Below, in pieces: positions 10,419-20,878 of a DNA stretch of 64,000 bases; within the stretch, counting starts at the first letter, position 1, and every line of letters starts with the position of its first letter. A model generated the notes under the pieces. It did not search any database. It had not been told where the DNA came from and was given only the letters and a program-made list of their open reading frames with translations. The DNA lies in NCBI RefSeq assembly GCF_016597815.1, contig NZ_VCHA01000001.1, positions 868,001 through 932,000 on the forward strand, read 5' to 3'. This DNA comes from Marinobacter sp. DY40_1A1. GTDB lineage: Bacteria > Pseudomonadota > Gammaproteobacteria > Pseudomonadales > Oleiphilaceae. The translations under genes were made by a program, and so were the position numbers.

Positions 10419-11702
10419 ATGGCAGATGAAAGAAACGGCAGAGGCGACGATAACGGCAAGTTGCTCTACTGCTCGTTTTGTGGAAAGAGCCAGCATGAAG
10501 TCCGTAAGCTCATTGCAGGGCCTTCGGTGTTCATCTGCGACGAGTGTGTCGACCTGTGCAACGATATTATCCGTGAAGAAATTCAGGAAAACGCACAGGA
10601 GGAGCCGAGTGATCGCCTTCCGACGCCGGCTGAAATCCGCAATACGCTTGATGAATATGTCATTGGCCAGGATCGAGCCAAGGTTGTACTCGCGGTAGCG
10701 GTTTATAACCACTACAAGCGCCTTCGTTATGGTGAAGGCAAAGGCGATGTGGAGCTTGGCAAAAGTAACATTCTGCTGATTGGCCCTACGGGTAGCGGTA
10801 AAACATTGCTGGCGGAAACGCTGGCACGCATGCTTAATGTTCCCTTTACCATTGCCGATGCCACAACGCTTACGGAAGCGGGCTACGTGGGTGAAGACGT
10901 TGAGAATATCATCCAGAAATTGCTTCAGAAGTGCGATTACGATGTGGACAAGGCCCAGCGCGGCATTGTCTATATTGATGAAATCGACAAGATTTCACGC
11001 AAGTCTGATAATCCCTCCATTACCCGTGATGTGTCGGGCGAAGGCGTTCAGCAGGCTTTGCTGAAGCTGATAGAGGGCACGGTTGCCTCTGTGCCGCCCC
11101 AGGGTGGCCGCAAACATCCACAGCAGGAGTTCTTGCAGGTCGATACCAGCAACATGCTGTTTATCTGCGGTGGCGCCTTTGCAGGCCTGGATAAAGTCAT
11201 CCGTGACCGTACTGAAAAAAGTAGCATCGGTTTCTCGGCAGCGGTTGCCAGTCGGGAAGAGACTAAAAATACCGGTGATGTGATCAAGCACGTCGAAACA
11301 GAGGATCTGGTCAAATACGGCCTGATTCCCGAGTTTGTAGGGCGCTTGCCTGTCATAGCTACCTTGACAGAGCTGGATGAAGAAGCACTTGTGCAGATTC
11401 TCACAGAGCCGAAAAACTCTCTGACCAAGCAGTATCAAAAGCTGTTTGACATGGAGGGCGTGGAGCTGGATTTCCGGGATGACGCACTGCGCGCGGTTGC
11501 GAGCAAGGCTCTGGAGCGTAAAACGGGCGCCCGGGGTCTCAGATCTATCATGGAAGCTACGTTGCTCGACACCATGTATCAGATTCCTTCGGAGCACGAT
11601 ATCTCCAAGGTTGTGATTGATGAAAGCGTGATCAAGGGCGATTCCGAGCCCTTCAAGATCTACGCGAATAATGATCATGCCAAAGCCGTACCTGATGATT
11701 GA
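10419..11702 (+). CDS. clpX: ATP-dependent Clp protease ATPase subunit ClpX
   Basis: A 427-residue AAA+ unfoldase that feeds ClpP. The N-terminal zinc-binding domain shows two CxxC pairs (YCSFCGK and CDECVDLC) around residues 18-45. The ATPase carries Walker A GPTGSGKT, Walker [11 protein letters not shown], the pore loop AGYVGEDVE and the ClpP-contact loop IGFSA. The start is ATG after AGAGG. A rho-independent terminator follows, separating it from lon. Confidence 0.97.
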   Translation: MADERNGRGDDNGKLLYCSFCGKSQHEVRKLIAGPSVFICDECVDLCNDIIREEIQENAQEEPSDRLPTPAEIRNTLDEYVIGQDRAKVVLAVAVYNHYKRLRYGEGKGDVELGKSNILLIGPTGSGKTLLAETLARMLNVPFTIADATTLTEAGYVGEDVENIIQKLLQKCDYDVDKAQRGIVYIDEIDKISRKSDNPSITRDVSGEGVQQALLKLIEGTVASVPPQGGRKHPQQEFLQVDTSNMLFICGGAFAGLDKVIRDRTEKSSIGFSAAVASREETKNTGDVIKHVETEDLVKYGLIPEFVGRLPVIATLTELDEEALVQILTEPKNSLTKQYQKLFDMEGVELDFRDDALRAVASKALERKTGARGLRSIMEATLLDTMYQIPSEHDISKVVIDESVIKGDSEPFKIYANNDHAKAVPDD

Positions 11703-11747
11703 CCAGATCTGCAGGGCCGGGTTGATCAAACAACCTGAAGAAATCTG

Positions 11748-11774
11748 AAAAAGGGGCGGAAACGCCCCTTTTTT
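11748..11774 (+). terminator. Intrinsic terminator after clpX
   Basis: AAAAAGGGGCG and CGCCCCTTTTTT pair around a GAAA tetraloop. This ends the clpX transcript 45 bases after its stop, so lon has its own promoter in 11775-11888. Confidence 0.93.
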
Positions 11775-11888
11775 AATGGTTTGTATCAACAGGCATAGTG
11801 TTGTGCTGTTTGGTAAAAAGATTGCAATTTCAGAGGTCGCCCCAATGAAGGGTGGTATGCTGAATGAAACACAGTCAGAGGATTCCTT

Positions 11889-14306
11889 ATGACCCGGATA
11901 CCCCAAGATATCGTGCAAGACTACCCGCTGCTTCCCCTTAGGGACGTAGTGGTGTTTCCGCACATGGTGGTCCCCCTGTTTGTGGGCCGCGAGAAATCCA
12001 TCCAGGCTCTTGAAGCCGCAATGGAAGGGAGCAAGGAAATCCTCCTGGTGGCCCAGCGAGATGCTTCCACCGATGAGCCTGGCCCCGATGACGTCTTTGA
12101 AATGGGTACGCTGGCAACCGTATTGCAAATGCTGCGTCTCCCGGATGGTACCGTGAAAGTACTGGTTGAGGGCAACGCCCGGGCCGCTATCAGTAACGTT
12201 TCAGAAGCCGAGTATTTATCCGGTGGCGCTACGCTGCTCGAGGAAGAGAGTCTTCCTGAGCGCGAAGAAGACGTACTTATGAAGACCCTCACAGAAGAGT
12301 TTGAAAAGTACGTAAAGCTGTCCCGGAAAGTGCCTTCAGAGGTCTCCAGCGCCCTGACGGGTATCGAAGAGCTGGAGCGTCTTGCCGACACCATGGCGGC
12401 TCATCTGGAAATGCGTATCCCGGAAAAACAGGAACTGCTCGAAGCCCTCGATATTCGCCTCCGTGTAGAGCTTCTGCTTGGCAAGCTGGATGGCGAAATT
12501 GATCTTATTGAAGTTGAAAAGCGCATTCGCGGCCGCGTAAAAAAGCAAATGGAGCGCAGTCAGCGCGAGTATTACCTCAATGAGCAGATGAAGGCTATCC
12601 AGAAAGAAATGGGTAACCTTGGAGAGGGCAATAACGATTTTGAGGAGCTTGAGCAGAAGCTTGAAGAGGCAGGGCTGCCGGAAGAGGCTCGCAAAAAGAC
12701 AGAATCGGAGCTGAATAAGCTGAAAATGATGTCGCCCATGTCTGCTGAGGCTACAGTAGTACGTGGCTATATCGACTGGATGCTGGCAGTACCCTGGAAA
12801 AAGCGCAGTCGGGTGCGTCACGACATTGAAAAAGCGCGGGAGATTCTTGATCAGGATCACTACGGCCTTGAAGAGGTCAAGAAGCGCATTCTTGAATACC
12901 TCGCAGTGCAGAGCCGCGTGAAAAAGGTAAAGGGGCCTGTGCTTTGTCTGGTGGGCCCTCCTGGTGTTGGTAAGACCTCCCTTGGGCAGTCCATCGCCCG
13001 TGCCACCAACCGCAAGTACACGCGAATGGCCTTGGGTGGTGTGCGGGATGAAGCCGAAATTCGCGGCCACCGCAAAACTTACATAGGCGCATTGCCGGGT
13101 AAGTTGCTGCAAAAACTGGCCAAAGTCGGTGTTAAAAACCCTCTGTTCCTGTTTGACGAAATTGACAAGATGGGTATGGATCACCGTGGCGACCCGGCGT
13201 CGGCATTGCTGGAAGTGCTGGATCCGGAGCAGAATCACACGTTTAACGATCATTATCTGGAAGTGGACTACGACCTTTCCGATGTCATGTTCGTGTGTAC
13301 CTCCAACTCCATGAACATCCCTTCTGCATTGCTTGACCGCATGGAAGTTATCCGGATTCCGGGTTACACCGAGGATGAAAAGGTCAACATTGCGCTGCGC
13401 TACCTGTTGCCCAAGCAGATCAAAGCCAACGGATTGCGTAAGGATGAACTCACGCTGCGTGAGGATACCTTGCGAGATATAGTTCGCTATTACACCCGTG
13501 AAGCCGGTGTTCGTGGGCTTGAGCGTGAAATTGCCAAGATCTGCCGCAAAGTAGTGCGCGAGCACGTGGAAGCCAACGACAAAGCGGTTATCACGATCGA
13601 GCCCGACATGCTTGAGAGCTATTCGGGTGTCCGGAAGTTCAATTATGGGCTGGCGGAAGAAACCAATCAGATAGGTCAGGTGACAGGTCTTGCCTGGACC
13701 CAGGTAGGTGGTGAATTACTTACAATTGAGTGTGCTCTCACCCCAGGTAAGGGCCGAGTTGTCAAAACCGGTTCGCTTGGGGATGTGATGCAGGAATCAA
13801 TCCAGACGGCGCTCACGGTTGTCAGAAGTCGTGCAGCGGGTTTGGGTATTGCAGATGATTTCCATGAAAAACACGATTTGCACGTTCACGTGCCTGAAGG
13901 TGCAACGCCCAAAGATGGGCCGAGTGCCGGTATCGGGATGTGCACAGCGTTGGTTTCTGCATTAACCAAAATCCCGGTGCGTGCAGACGTCGCCATGACC
14001 GGTGAGATTACTCTTCGCGGTCGGGTTTTGCCTATTGGCGGGCTCAAGGAAAAGCTCCTTGCGGCGCATCGTGGCGGCATCAAGACCATTGTGATTCCTG
14101 ATGAAAATGTTCGCGATCTCAAAGAGATACCGGATAATATAAAGGAATCGCTGGAGATAATTCCGGTTAAATGGATTGATGAGGTATTGGACATTGCGCT
14201 GGCTTATGCACCCGAGCCGCACACGGCCAGTTCGCCGTCAGAAAAGGGCTCAGGTAAACCCCGTGATGACGAAAGTGACAGTGCAGAGCGCATAAATACG
14301 CATTAA
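11889..14306 (+). CDS. lon: Lon protease (ATP-dependent serine protease La)
   Basis: 805 residues, a full-length LonA. The N-terminal LAN domain begins [23 protein letters not shown]. The coiled-coil region holds [16 protein letters not shown]. The AAA+ module has Walker A GPPGVGKT (residues 356-363) and [10 protein letters not shown]. The protease domain has the catalytic Ser at 679 (DGPSAGIGM) and its Lys in [14 protein letters not shown]. It degrades misfolded and regulatory proteins in the cytoplasm. The AGAGGA site lies before ATG. The C-terminal tail is Ser- and Gly-rich, charged and probably disordered. Confidence 0.97.
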   Translation: MTRIPQDIVQDYPLLPLRDVVVFPHMVVPLFVGREKSIQALEAAMEGSKEILLVAQRDASTDEPGPDDVFEMGTLATVLQMLRLPDGTVKVLVEGNARAAISNVSEAEYLSGGATLLEEESLPEREEDVLMKTLTEEFEKYVKLSRKVPSEVSSALTGIEELERLADTMAAHLEMRIPEKQELLEALDIRLRVELLLGKLDGEIDLIEVEKRIRGRVKKQMERSQREYYLNEQMKAIQKEMGNLGEGNNDFEELEQKLEEAGLPEEARKKTESELNKLKMMSPMSAEATVVRGYIDWMLAVPWKKRSRVRHDIEKAREILDQDHYGLEEVKKRILEYLAVQSRVKKVKGPVLCLVGPPGVGKTSLGQSIARATNRKYTRMALGGVRDEAEIRGHRKTYIGALPGKLLQKLAKVGVKNPLFLFDEIDKMGMDHRGDPASALLEVLDPEQNHTFNDHYLEVDYDLSDVMFVCTSNSMNIPSALLDRMEVIRIPGYTEDEKVNIALRYLLPKQIKANGLRKDELTLREDTLRDIVRYYTREAGVRGLEREIAKICRKVVREHVEANDKAVITIEPDMLESYSGVRKFNYGLAEETNQIGQVTGLAWTQVGGELLTIECALTPGKGRVVKTGSLGDVMQESIQTALTVVRSRAAGLGIADDFHEKHDLHVHVPEGATPKDGPSAGIGMCTALVSALTKIPVRADVAMTGEITLRGRVLPIGGLKEKLLAAHRGGIKTIVIPDENVRDLKEIPDNIKESLEIIPVKWIDEVLDIALAYAPEPHTASSPSEKGSGKPRDDESDSAERINTH

Positions 14307-14321
14307 ACCCGACATGAGTTG

Positions 14322-14351
14322 TTGACACGCCGGAGAACCCATTGGTATAAC
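14322..14351 (+). promoter_or_regulatory. Strong sigma-70 promoter for hupB
   Basis: TTGACA (14322-14327) and TATAAC (14346-14351) lie 18 bases apart, just after lon. The start of hupB is at 14545, so the leader would be close to 190 bases. An ORF in frame upstream (14449-14544) could suggest a longer protein, but HU does not need it. Confidence 0.75.
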
Positions 14352-14544
14352 TGTTTCGCCGTGAAGCAGCCAATACCAAGGGCTCCCGCGCAGTGTGTAC
14401 CTATTCCAAACACCGGTTGAATGCCGAAAGGAATAAGAAAACCGAAGAATGGAATTCTCCGACCGCTTGTGCGATAGTCGAGAACGTCCAAGAAAAAACA
14501 ATCCAACCGAGAACATCTTCAACCTGAAAGCGAAGGGGTTTAGT

Positions 14545-14817
14545 GTGAACAAGTCCGAACTTATCGATGCAATTGCAGAATCAGCAGATATTTCCAAAGC
14601 CGCCGCTGGCCGTGCTCTGGACGCAATGACCAACTCTATTACCGGTGCCCTTAAAAGCGGCGATCAGGTAACTCTGATCGGTTTTGGTACATTCTCTGTT
14701 AAAGACCGTGCAGCACGCACTGGTCGTAACCCGCAGACGGGTGCCGAGATCAAGATCGCGGCTTCCAAAGTGCCTGGGTTCAAAGCAGGTAAGGCCCTGA
14801 AAGACGCCGTTAAGTAA
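14545..14817 (+). CDS. hupB: DNA-binding protein HU-beta
   Basis: 90 residues, exactly HU length, beginning [13 protein letters not shown] (GTG start, read as Met). The DNA-contact arm motif [12 protein letters not shown] is intact, followed by the [16 protein letters not shown] tail. AAGGGG stands 7 bases before GTG and decides the start against the longer ATG at 14449. It is a nucleoid protein that bends DNA without sequence preference. The lon-hupB-ppiD order is conserved in Pseudomonas and enterics. Confidence 0.96.
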   Translation: MNKSELIDAIAESADISKAAAGRALDAMTNSITGALKSGDQVTLIGFGTFSVKDRAARTGRNPQTGAEIKIAASKVPGFKAGKALKDAVK

Positions 14818-14867
14818 CGGTTCTTTCTCCGGTGGCTCCGGTAAAACGGAGTCGCCAAGAAGAATTC

Positions 14868-14897
14868 AAGGCGCATTCCAACAGGGTGCGCCTTTTT
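14868..14897 (+). terminator. Intrinsic terminator after hupB
   Basis: AAGGCGCA pairs with TGCGCCTT and the run continues as T. A second weaker stem (GGCTCCG with CGGAGTC) lies just upstream at 14832-14853. Confidence 0.8.
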
Positions 14898-14980
14898 ACG
14901 TTAAGAGCACCGGCAGCAGATTTTGATAGCGCCGCCAGAATATAAAAACTGCACGACCTTAACAGGGGTTCGGGAGAAAC

Positions 14981-16834
14981 ATGCTTCAAGATATACGGGA
15001 AAATTCCCAAGGAACGATTGCCAAGATCATCATCGGTCTGTTGGTCGTGTCCCTCTCCATCTGGGGAATGGACGCCATTGTTGGCGGCTTCTCCGGCGAG
15101 CCGGAAGTGGCAACAGTTAACGGTGAGGATATTACCGAGCGGGATTTCCTTCGGGTAGTTCAGTTGGAAAGCCAGCGTCGTCTGGCCGCTATGGAGCGTC
15201 CTGACCCTGCCTTGCTGAATGAAGATCAGATTCGTAAAGATGTGCTTGATTCGCTGATTCAGGAACAGGTTCTTATCCAGGATGCCGACGCTCAGGGCCT
15301 TGCGCTCAGCGATGCCGACATTGATGCCTTGATTACCCAAATGCCCCAGTTTCAGGTAGAAGGGCAATTCAACCGTGATCGTTTTGTGGCTTCTGTGCGC
15401 AATCTGGGCATGGGTGTTGGCGAGTTCCGTGAAGCCATGCGCAAGCAGTATGTGGTCAACCAGATTCGTGCGGGTATTATGCAAAGTGGCTTGGTCGCCA
15501 ACGAGAATGCCGCGCAACTGTTGCGGATTCAGAACCAGACCCGGAGTTTCCGTATTCTTCAGATTCCTGCAACTGCCGTTTCTGGTGATATCGAGATTAC
15601 AGATGCAGACATAGAATCCTTCTATGAGGGTAACAGTGCCGCATTCCAGCAGCCGGAACAGGTGGATGCTGCATATATAACTTTGTCCCTGGGCTCCATG
15701 GCCGAAAAAGTTGAGATTAGCCAGAAAGATCTGGAGGCTTACTACGAGCAGAGGTCCGGCGACCTGGCCCGTGAGGAGCGTCGTGCCTCCCATATTCTGA
15801 TTGAGGATGGTGCTGATGCCGAGCAGACTCTCGCATCGATCAAAGAGCGCCTGAGGGCTGGTGAGAGCTTTGAGGAGCTGGCGAAAGAATTCTCTGTAGA
15901 CACCGTTTCTGCGAAGGAAGGTGGTGATCTGGGCTATGCGGGCCGCGGCGTTTATGATGAAGCCTTCGAAGAAGCCTTGTTTTCCCTTGAAAAAGGCGCT
16001 GTATCCGATCCAGTGAAAACCACTTTTGGTGTGCATTTGATCCGCCTGGATGATGTTCGTCGGTCAGAAGTTCCATCATTGGCAGAGTTGGAGCAGCAGC
16101 TTCGCAGCGAACTTGCCCGTGAGCGTGCGCAGGAAAAGTATGCAGAGGTGCGTGCAGAACTGGCGGATTCAGCCTATGCGGCAGATGATCTTGCCGGCCC
16201 TGCGAAGGAGCTGGGGTTAGAGATTCGTGAGGCTACTGGAGTCACCAAAAATGGTGGGCAGGCGCCGTTTGACCACGCAGGGCTCGTTCGCCAGTTGTTC
16301 TCGGAAGATGTTCTTGAGGGTGGCTATAACACCGAGCTGATCGATGTGGGTGACAATGTCTCCGTTGTAGCCCGCGTGAGAGAGTACCGTGAAGCCCAGA
16401 AGCTCGCTCTGGAAGACGTTCGAGAGGATATACGCAGAACTCTAGAGGCACGCCAAACGCGGAAGCTGCTGAATGAGCGTGCAAATGCCATCATTGCCGG
16501 CCTTGAAGAGGGCAAGACGCTGGATGCTTTTGATGTTGGTGACTGGGAGCAATTTGAGGAGCAGGCGCGTAATGCTGCGGGTGTCGATCCGCAGGTTGTA
16601 CAGGCCGCATTCTCCCTGGCTCGGCCTTCTGAGGAATTGCCAAGTTATGGCTCTGCGATGACTCAGAGCGCAGTTGTTGTAGTCGCTCTGGATGCGGTCA
16701 ACGAAGGCAGTGCAGAGGACAACAGTGCTGATCTGGATCAACTGCGTACTTTCCTGGCCTCACTGGAAGGTCAGCGTGAATACGCGGCTTACCAGCAGTT
16801 CCTGAGAAACACCGCAGAAGTATCCCGACCCTAG
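14981..16834 (+). CDS. ppiD: Periplasmic folding chaperone PpiD (SurA-like, parvulin domain)
   Basis: 617 residues, anchored by one N-terminal membrane segment (about 13-36, IAKIIIGLLVVSLSIWGMDA). A SurA-type N domain follows, with a parvulin PPIase domain around residues 265-355 that shows RRASHILIE, FEELAKEFSVDTVSAKEGGDLGY and FGVHLIRL. It works at the periplasmic side of the Sec translocon on emerging envelope proteins. The start MLQDIRENSQG matches the family. It is transcribed alone and ended by a strong palindromic terminator shared with hexR. Confidence 0.95.
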   Translation: MLQDIRENSQGTIAKIIIGLLVVSLSIWGMDAIVGGFSGEPEVATVNGEDITERDFLRVVQLESQRRLAAMERPDPALLNEDQIRKDVLDSLIQEQVLIQDADAQGLALSDADIDALITQMPQFQVEGQFNRDRFVASVRNLGMGVGEFREAMRKQYVVNQIRAGIMQSGLVANENAAQLLRIQNQTRSFRILQIPATAVSGDIEITDADIESFYEGNSAAFQQPEQVDAAYITLSLGSMAEKVEISQKDLEAYYEQRSGDLAREERRASHILIEDGADAEQTLASIKERLRAGESFEELAKEFSVDTVSAKEGGDLGYAGRGVYDEAFEEALFSLEKGAVSDPVKTTFGVHLIRLDDVRRSEVPSLAELEQQLRSELARERAQEKYAEVRAELADSAYAADDLAGPAKELGLEIREATGVTKNGGQAPFDHAGLVRQLFSEDVLEGGYNTELIDVGDNVSVVARVREYREAQKLALEDVREDIRRTLEARQTRKLLNERANAIIAGLEEGKTLDAFDVGDWEQFEEQARNAAGVDPQVVQAAFSLARPSEELPSYGSAMTQSAVVVVALDAVNEGSAEDNSADLDQLRTFLASLEGQREYAAYQQFLRNTAEVSRP

Positions 16835-16842
16835 GTTGAGGC

Positions 16843-16890
16843 AGGCAATAAAAAAAACCCGGACAATTTGCCCGGGTTTTTTTATTGCCT
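16843..16890. terminator. Bidirectional terminator between ppiD and hexR
   Basis: A near-perfect palindrome. The AGGCAATA arm plus an A tract and CCCGG pairs with CCGGG, a T tract and TATTGCCT, with one unpaired A. It serves both convergent genes. Confidence 0.93.
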
Positions 16891-16908
16891 GAAACATAGT
16901 GGCGGCGT

Positions 16909-17787
16909 TCAGTCCGGGGTTGACGGAAGTCGCGTCGGCATAAGGCTGTCTTTAATTTTCTTTAGATGCCCAAGAAAGTCTGCGCCACGTTTGAGTGTAA
17001 CGCCGGTAGCGAGGATATCGATAACGGTAAGATGGATAATTCTGGATGACATGGGCATATACACCTCAATGTCCTCCGGAGCTGTTATTTCCAGCGTGGT
17101 TGTGCAAACTTCCGCTAGCGGAGAGTTAGGGGTTGTAATGCCAATAACGGCTGCGCCGTTGTCCCGGGCGATACGGGCAATCTCCACCGTTTCTTTGGTG
17201 CGTCCAGTGTAGGAGATCATCACAATGACATCCCCTACACTTGCGCCGGCCGCGACCATTCGTTGCATCAGTGCGTCGTCATAAGACATCACCGGAATGT
17301 TAAACCGAAAAAACTTGTGCTGCGCGTCCAGCGCCACTGATGCGGAACCGCCCATGCCGAAAAAGTTAATCTGTTTGGCTTGAATCAGATAATCAATAGC
17401 CGTTGCCAAAGCGCGGGGGTCCAGAGCCTGTCGGGCTTTTTCCAGGTTAGCCATGGTACTTAGCATGATTTTGTCGGCAAATTCTGCAACGGTGTCGTCA
17501 GGCTCAATGTTCTGGCCTATATAGGGTGTGCCTGTGGCAATGCTCTGTGCAAGGCGGATCTTGAAGTCCGGGAAGCCTGTTGCAGAGAAGCCCCGGCAAA
17601 ACCGGTTGACGGTGGGCTCGCTGACGTTTGAAGCTCTGGCCAAAGCTGCAATGCTGTAGCGTGTGGCTGCACTGGGATCGCGCAGGATTGCCTCTGCCAC
17701 CTTACGTTCCGATTTGTTCAGAGTTTCCAGTCTGGACTGGATGACCTCCAGAAGATTGTCGTCACGATGCGCCCGGTTTTCGGCCAT
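16909..17787 (-). CDS. hexR: HexR, RpiR-family transcriptional regulator of central carbon metabolism
   Basis: 292 residues with an N-terminal RpiR helix-turn-helix (about 1-80, with SIAALARASNVSEPTVNRFCRG) and a C-terminal SIS sugar-phosphate domain (about 125-255, with FFGMGGSASVALDAQHKFFR and MISYTGRTKETVEIA). HexR represses zwf, edd and related genes and is released by 2-keto-3-deoxy-6-phosphogluconate (established in Pseudomonas and Shewanella). It is divergent from zwf. ATG at 17787 has AGGGAG 8 bases before it and is preferred over a TTG one codon upstream. Confidence 0.93.
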   Translation of the reverse strand: MAENRAHRDDNLLEVIQSRLETLNKSERKVAEAILRDPSAATRYSIAALARASNVSEPTVNRFCRGFSATGFPDFKIRLAQSIATGTPYIGQNIEPDDTVAEFADKIMLSTMANLEKARQALDPRALATAIDYLIQAKQINFFGMGGSASVALDAQHKFFRFNIPVMSYDDALMQRMVAAGASVGDVIVMISYTGRTKETVEIARIARDNGAAVIGITTPNSPLAEVCTTTLEITAPEDIEVYMPMSSRIIHLTVIDILATGVTLKRGADFLGHLKKIKDSLMPTRLPSTPD

Positions 17788-17923
17788 CAAAGCTGCTCCC
17801 TGAATTCTGGATGAAATTATTTTGAATATTGGGTGATTATACCGAAATTTTAGCGCATTTGGGGTAGTAAACGTATCAATCTCCGGAAAGCCTCTTGGCT
17901 TAATTCGGGCCAGATGCCATTAT

Positions 17924-17941
17924 TTAGATAAAATTACTACA
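17924..17941 (+). promoter_or_regulatory. HexR-like operator upstream of zwf
   Basis: The right half AAAATTACTACA matches the HexR consensus (TGTAGTAAAATTACTACA type) exactly. The left half, TTAGAT, is degenerate. It lies 57 bases before the zwf start in the hexR-zwf divergent region. A further GTAGTAAA half-site is near 17865. Confidence 0.55.
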
Positions 17942-17998
17942 TTTAAAACAACGGACAGGGCGCTTGTTAATGCCTGACTCACCGGAGAGAAGTGTTTA

Positions 17999-19474
17999 AT
18001 GGCCAACAGAATCACTACCCGTTGCGACATAATGCTATTTGGTGCTATGGGTGACTTGGCTCAGCGTAAGCTGTTTCCGGCATTCTACCAGCTTGAAAGA
18101 GCCGGGCTGCTGGCCGATGGCAGCAGAATACTTGCGATTGCTCGCAGAGAGCTTGATACGGCAGCGGTTCGTAAGCATTTGATGGAAAGGCTTGAGAAGT
18201 ATGTGAAGCCAGAGGAGTTTGAGCGCCCGGTAGCTGAAACGTTTCTGCGGCGTGTTGAGTACCAGATTCTGGACTTTCACGATGAGGAGGGATTTGGTGT
18301 GCTTAACAGTTGGCGCACCGAGTATGACAATCAGCTCATCGTTTACCTGGCAAGCCCCCCCTCCATGTATGGTGTTATCGCCCGCAATCTCAGTTCTGCC
18401 AGTTGCTGTACCGAAAACACCCGCGTGGTGGTTGAGAAGCCCATTGGCCATGACCTTGAATCCTCCCGAGTGATCAACGATGAACTTGGCGCAGTGTATA
18501 GCGAGAGCCAGCTGTTTCGGATCGATCACTACCTGGGAAAGGAAACTGTTCAGAACCTGATAGCTTTGCGCTTTGCCAATAATCTGTTTGCTTCCCAGTG
18601 GGATCAGAACCATATTTCCCATGTTGAAATAACGGTTGCCGAGAGTGTTGGCATTGAAGGGCGGTGGGGGTACTTTGACAAGGCCGGGCAAATCCGCGAC
18701 ATGATCCAGAATCACATGTTGCAGTTGTTGTGCCTGATTGCCATGGACCCACCTGCTGACTTGTCTGCTGACAGTATCCGTGATGAGAAGGTTAAAGTGC
18801 TCAAGGCCCTGCGCTCTATCACTCCGGACATGATGGATACCTGCGTGGTACGGGGCCAATACGCAGCGGGCGCCAGCACCGGAAAGCCGGTTCCGGGTTA
18901 CTTGGAGGAGGAAGGCGCCAACAACAGGAGCGAAACAGAAACCTTTGTGGCGCTGAAAGTGGAAATCGACAACTGGCGCTGGTCAGGCGTGCCGTTCTAT
19001 ATCCGCACTGGCAAGCGCCTTCCGGAAAAGCTGTCGCAGATTATTATTCACTTCAAACCGGCTCCCCATTACATTTTTGATCCGGACCAGAGGCATCTTG
19101 CAAACAATAAGTTGATTATACGGTTGCAGCCAGATGAGGGGATGTCCCTTAAAATTCTCACCAAGGATCAGGGGCTGCATAAAGGCATGCGCCTGCGCCA
19201 GGGCCCGCTGGAACTGACGTTCTCAGAAACTTTTGAAGCAGAGCGTATTCCCGACGCTTATGAGCGGCTTCTTTGGGAAGTCATGAAAGGTAACCAGTAC
19301 CTGTTCGTGCGTCGGGATGAAGTAGAGCATGCGTGGCGCTGGGTTGATCGGATTATCCAGAATTGGAATGACGGTGGTGACCCACCGAAGCGATACGCTT
19401 CGGGAACCTGGGGGCCTGTGGCCTCCATTGCAATGATCACGCGGGATGGAAGGAGCTGGTATGAAGATGCCTGA
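17999..19474 (+). CDS. zwf: Glucose-6-phosphate 1-dehydrogenase
   Basis: A 491-residue cytoplasmic enzyme that oxidises glucose-6-phosphate to 6-phosphogluconolactone and reduces NAD(P). The Rossmann motif [18 protein letters not shown] is at the N terminus, and the substrate signature RIDHYLGKE (catalytic His and Lys) is present near residue 175. It is the first gene of zwf-pgl-eda; GGAGAG precedes ATG. The C terminus overlaps pgl by 14 bases. Control by HexR is expected from the upstream box. Confidence 0.97.
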   Translation: MANRITTRCDIMLFGAMGDLAQRKLFPAFYQLERAGLLADGSRILAIARRELDTAAVRKHLMERLEKYVKPEEFERPVAETFLRRVEYQILDFHDEEGFGVLNSWRTEYDNQLIVYLASPPSMYGVIARNLSSASCCTENTRVVVEKPIGHDLESSRVINDELGAVYSESQLFRIDHYLGKETVQNLIALRFANNLFASQWDQNHISHVEITVAESVGIEGRWGYFDKAGQIRDMIQNHMLQLLCLIAMDPPADLSADSIRDEKVKVLKALRSITPDMMDTCVVRGQYAAGASTGKPVPGYLEEEGANNRSETETFVALKVEIDNWRWSGVPFYIRTGKRLPEKLSQIIIHFKPAPHYIFDPDQRHLANNKLIIRLQPDEGMSLKILTKDQGLHKGMRLRQGPLELTFSETFEAERIPDAYERLLWEVMKGNQYLFVRRDEVEHAWRWVDRIIQNWNDGGDPPKRYASGTWGPVASIAMITRDGRSWYEDA

Positions 19475-20180
19475 ACTGGATTTGCCCCAAGGTATAGAAG
19501 CTCGGTTCGGAGCGACGCCTCAGCAAGTTGCAGCGCAGCTTGCCGATACAGTTGCCGGATTCCTGCAAGCTCGCCTTGAAATTGCACCACGTGCGAGCCT
19601 GGCAGTTTCTGGTGGCTCCACTCCCTTGCCATTTTTTCAGGCCTTGTCGCACAGGGAGCTGGATTGGGGCAGGGTGGATATATTGCTGGTGGATGAACGC
19701 TGGGTTGAAGAAACCGATGACGCCAGCAATACCCGGCTGGTCAAAGCAAACTTGCTGCAGAATAACGCAGCAGCAGCCAGGTTTTTTTCTCTCAAGCAGA
19801 AGGGTGATACACCGGAAGACGGCTTGGCCGCAGCTAATGCTGAGCTTGTTAAGCTCACGCGCCCTCTGGATGTACTGATTCTTGGGATGGGCAATGATGG
19901 CCATACCGCATCGCTATTTCCTGATGCTCCGGAGCTTGCCCATGCAATGAGCCTGGAAAGCCGGGAAACCTTGGCTGCGATGACGCCATCTTCCCAGGCA
20001 CATCAGCGCATCACGCTCACCTATGCCTTTATGCATAGGGCTCGTTTTGTTGCGCTGCACCTAAAGGGCGACGACAAACTGGACACCTTGAAGAAAGCAC
20101 TGAGCGAGCCCAGCCGCATGTTAGCGATGCCCGTTCGTGGATTCCTGAAGCCGGGGCTCCAGGTCTTCTGGAGCCCCTGA
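19461..20180 (+). CDS. pgl: 6-phosphogluconolactonase
   Basis: 239 residues of the NagB-like/DevB type. It shows [18 protein letters not shown], the [18 protein letters not shown] block and [15 protein letters not shown]. It hydrolyses 6-phosphogluconolactone to 6-phosphogluconate. An ATG at 19446 is in frame, but AGGAG at 19451-19455 sits 5 bases before ATG 19461, which is chosen. It overlaps zwf by 14 bases, so coupling is likely; eda follows 39 bases later. Confidence 0.94.
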   Translation: MKMPELDLPQGIEARFGATPQQVAAQLADTVAGFLQARLEIAPRASLAVSGGSTPLPFFQALSHRELDWGRVDILLVDERWVEETDDASNTRLVKANLLQNNAAAARFFSLKQKGDTPEDGLAAANAELVKLTRPLDVLILGMGNDGHTASLFPDAPELAHAMSLESRETLAAMTPSSQAHQRITLTYAFMHRARFVALHLKGDDKLDTLKKALSEPSRMLAMPVRGFLKPGLQVFWSP

Positions 20181-20219
20181 GCCTTTCCTGGCCCATCATA
20201 AGCCCCTTTGGAGAGAACC

Positions 20220-20870
20220 ATGAACCTTGTGTCCGACTTTCACCGCGACCGCATCAGATCTGTTTTGGCAGCGTCTCAGCTCATGCCGGTGATCACCATC
20301 AAGCATCTTGATGATGCGGTGCCGCTTTGTCAGGCGCTCTTTGATGGGGGTATTCGGGTAATGGAAATAACCTTGCGCACGGAGCATGGGGTTGAGGCGA
20401 TAAAACAGGTACGGGAAGCCCTGCCGGATGCGTGGGTTGGTGCAGGCACCGTCACCTGCGTTGATCAGTACCGCAAAGCTGAAACAGCAGGCGCTCAGTT
20501 TGTTGTCACTCCGGGCGTTACAAAAGCGCTTCTGGATTTTGCGTTAACGTCTGAAGCACCTCTTTTGCCGGGTGTTTCAACGGCCTCCGAATTGCTGCTT
20601 GGCTATGGCCTGGGTTACCGGGAGTTCAAGTTCTTTCCTGCAGAAGTGGCGGGTGGTCCACGTGCCTTGAAGGCGTTTGGAGGTCCGTTTCCGGATGCGG
20701 TTTTTTGCCCAACCGGCGGTGTTCGTCGTGAAACAGCCAAGGATTACCTGGCCTTGGGCAACGTACTCACGGTAGGGGGTAGCTGGCTGACGCCAGAGGA
20801 TGTTGTAGCCAGGAAGGATTGGGCTCAGGTAACCGAAATTGCCCGAGCCAGTCTCTCTGATATCAGCTGA
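20220..20870 (+). CDS. eda: KDPG aldolase (2-dehydro-3-deoxy-phosphogluconate aldolase)
   Basis: A 216-residue class I aldolase. The catalytic Glu is in VMEITLRT and the Schiff-base Lys in EFKFFPAE, with the phosphate-binding CPTGGV loop. It splits KDPG into pyruvate and glyceraldehyde-3-phosphate, the closing step of the Entner-Doudoroff route. GGAGAG before ATG 20220 decides the start; a TTG at 20208 lies upstream of that site. Its 3' end overlaps the convergent pyk by 8 bases inside a palindrome. Confidence 0.96.
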   Translation: MNLVSDFHRDRIRSVLAASQLMPVITIKHLDDAVPLCQALFDGGIRVMEITLRTEHGVEAIKQVREALPDAWVGAGTVTCVDQYRKAETAGAQFVVTPGVTKALLDFALTSEAPLLPGVSTASELLLGYGLGYREFKFFPAEVAGGPRALKAFGGPFPDAVFCPTGGVRRETAKDYLALGNVLTVGGSWLTPEDVVARKDWAQVTEIARASLSDIS

Positions 20871-20878
20871 TATCAGAG
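20855..20878. other. 24-base perfect palindrome holding both stop codons of eda and pyk
   Basis: CTCTGATATCAG is followed directly by its reverse complement. Reading either strand, the palindrome encodes SerAspIleSer then TGA, so both convergent genes end with the same residues. No T tract follows on either side, so it is not a classical intrinsic terminator. Confidence 0.85.

Noticed and set aside
12336..13565. Antisense open frame of 409 codons opposite lon
   Set aside because: No domain, and it is fully covered by the Lon AAA+ coding sequence.
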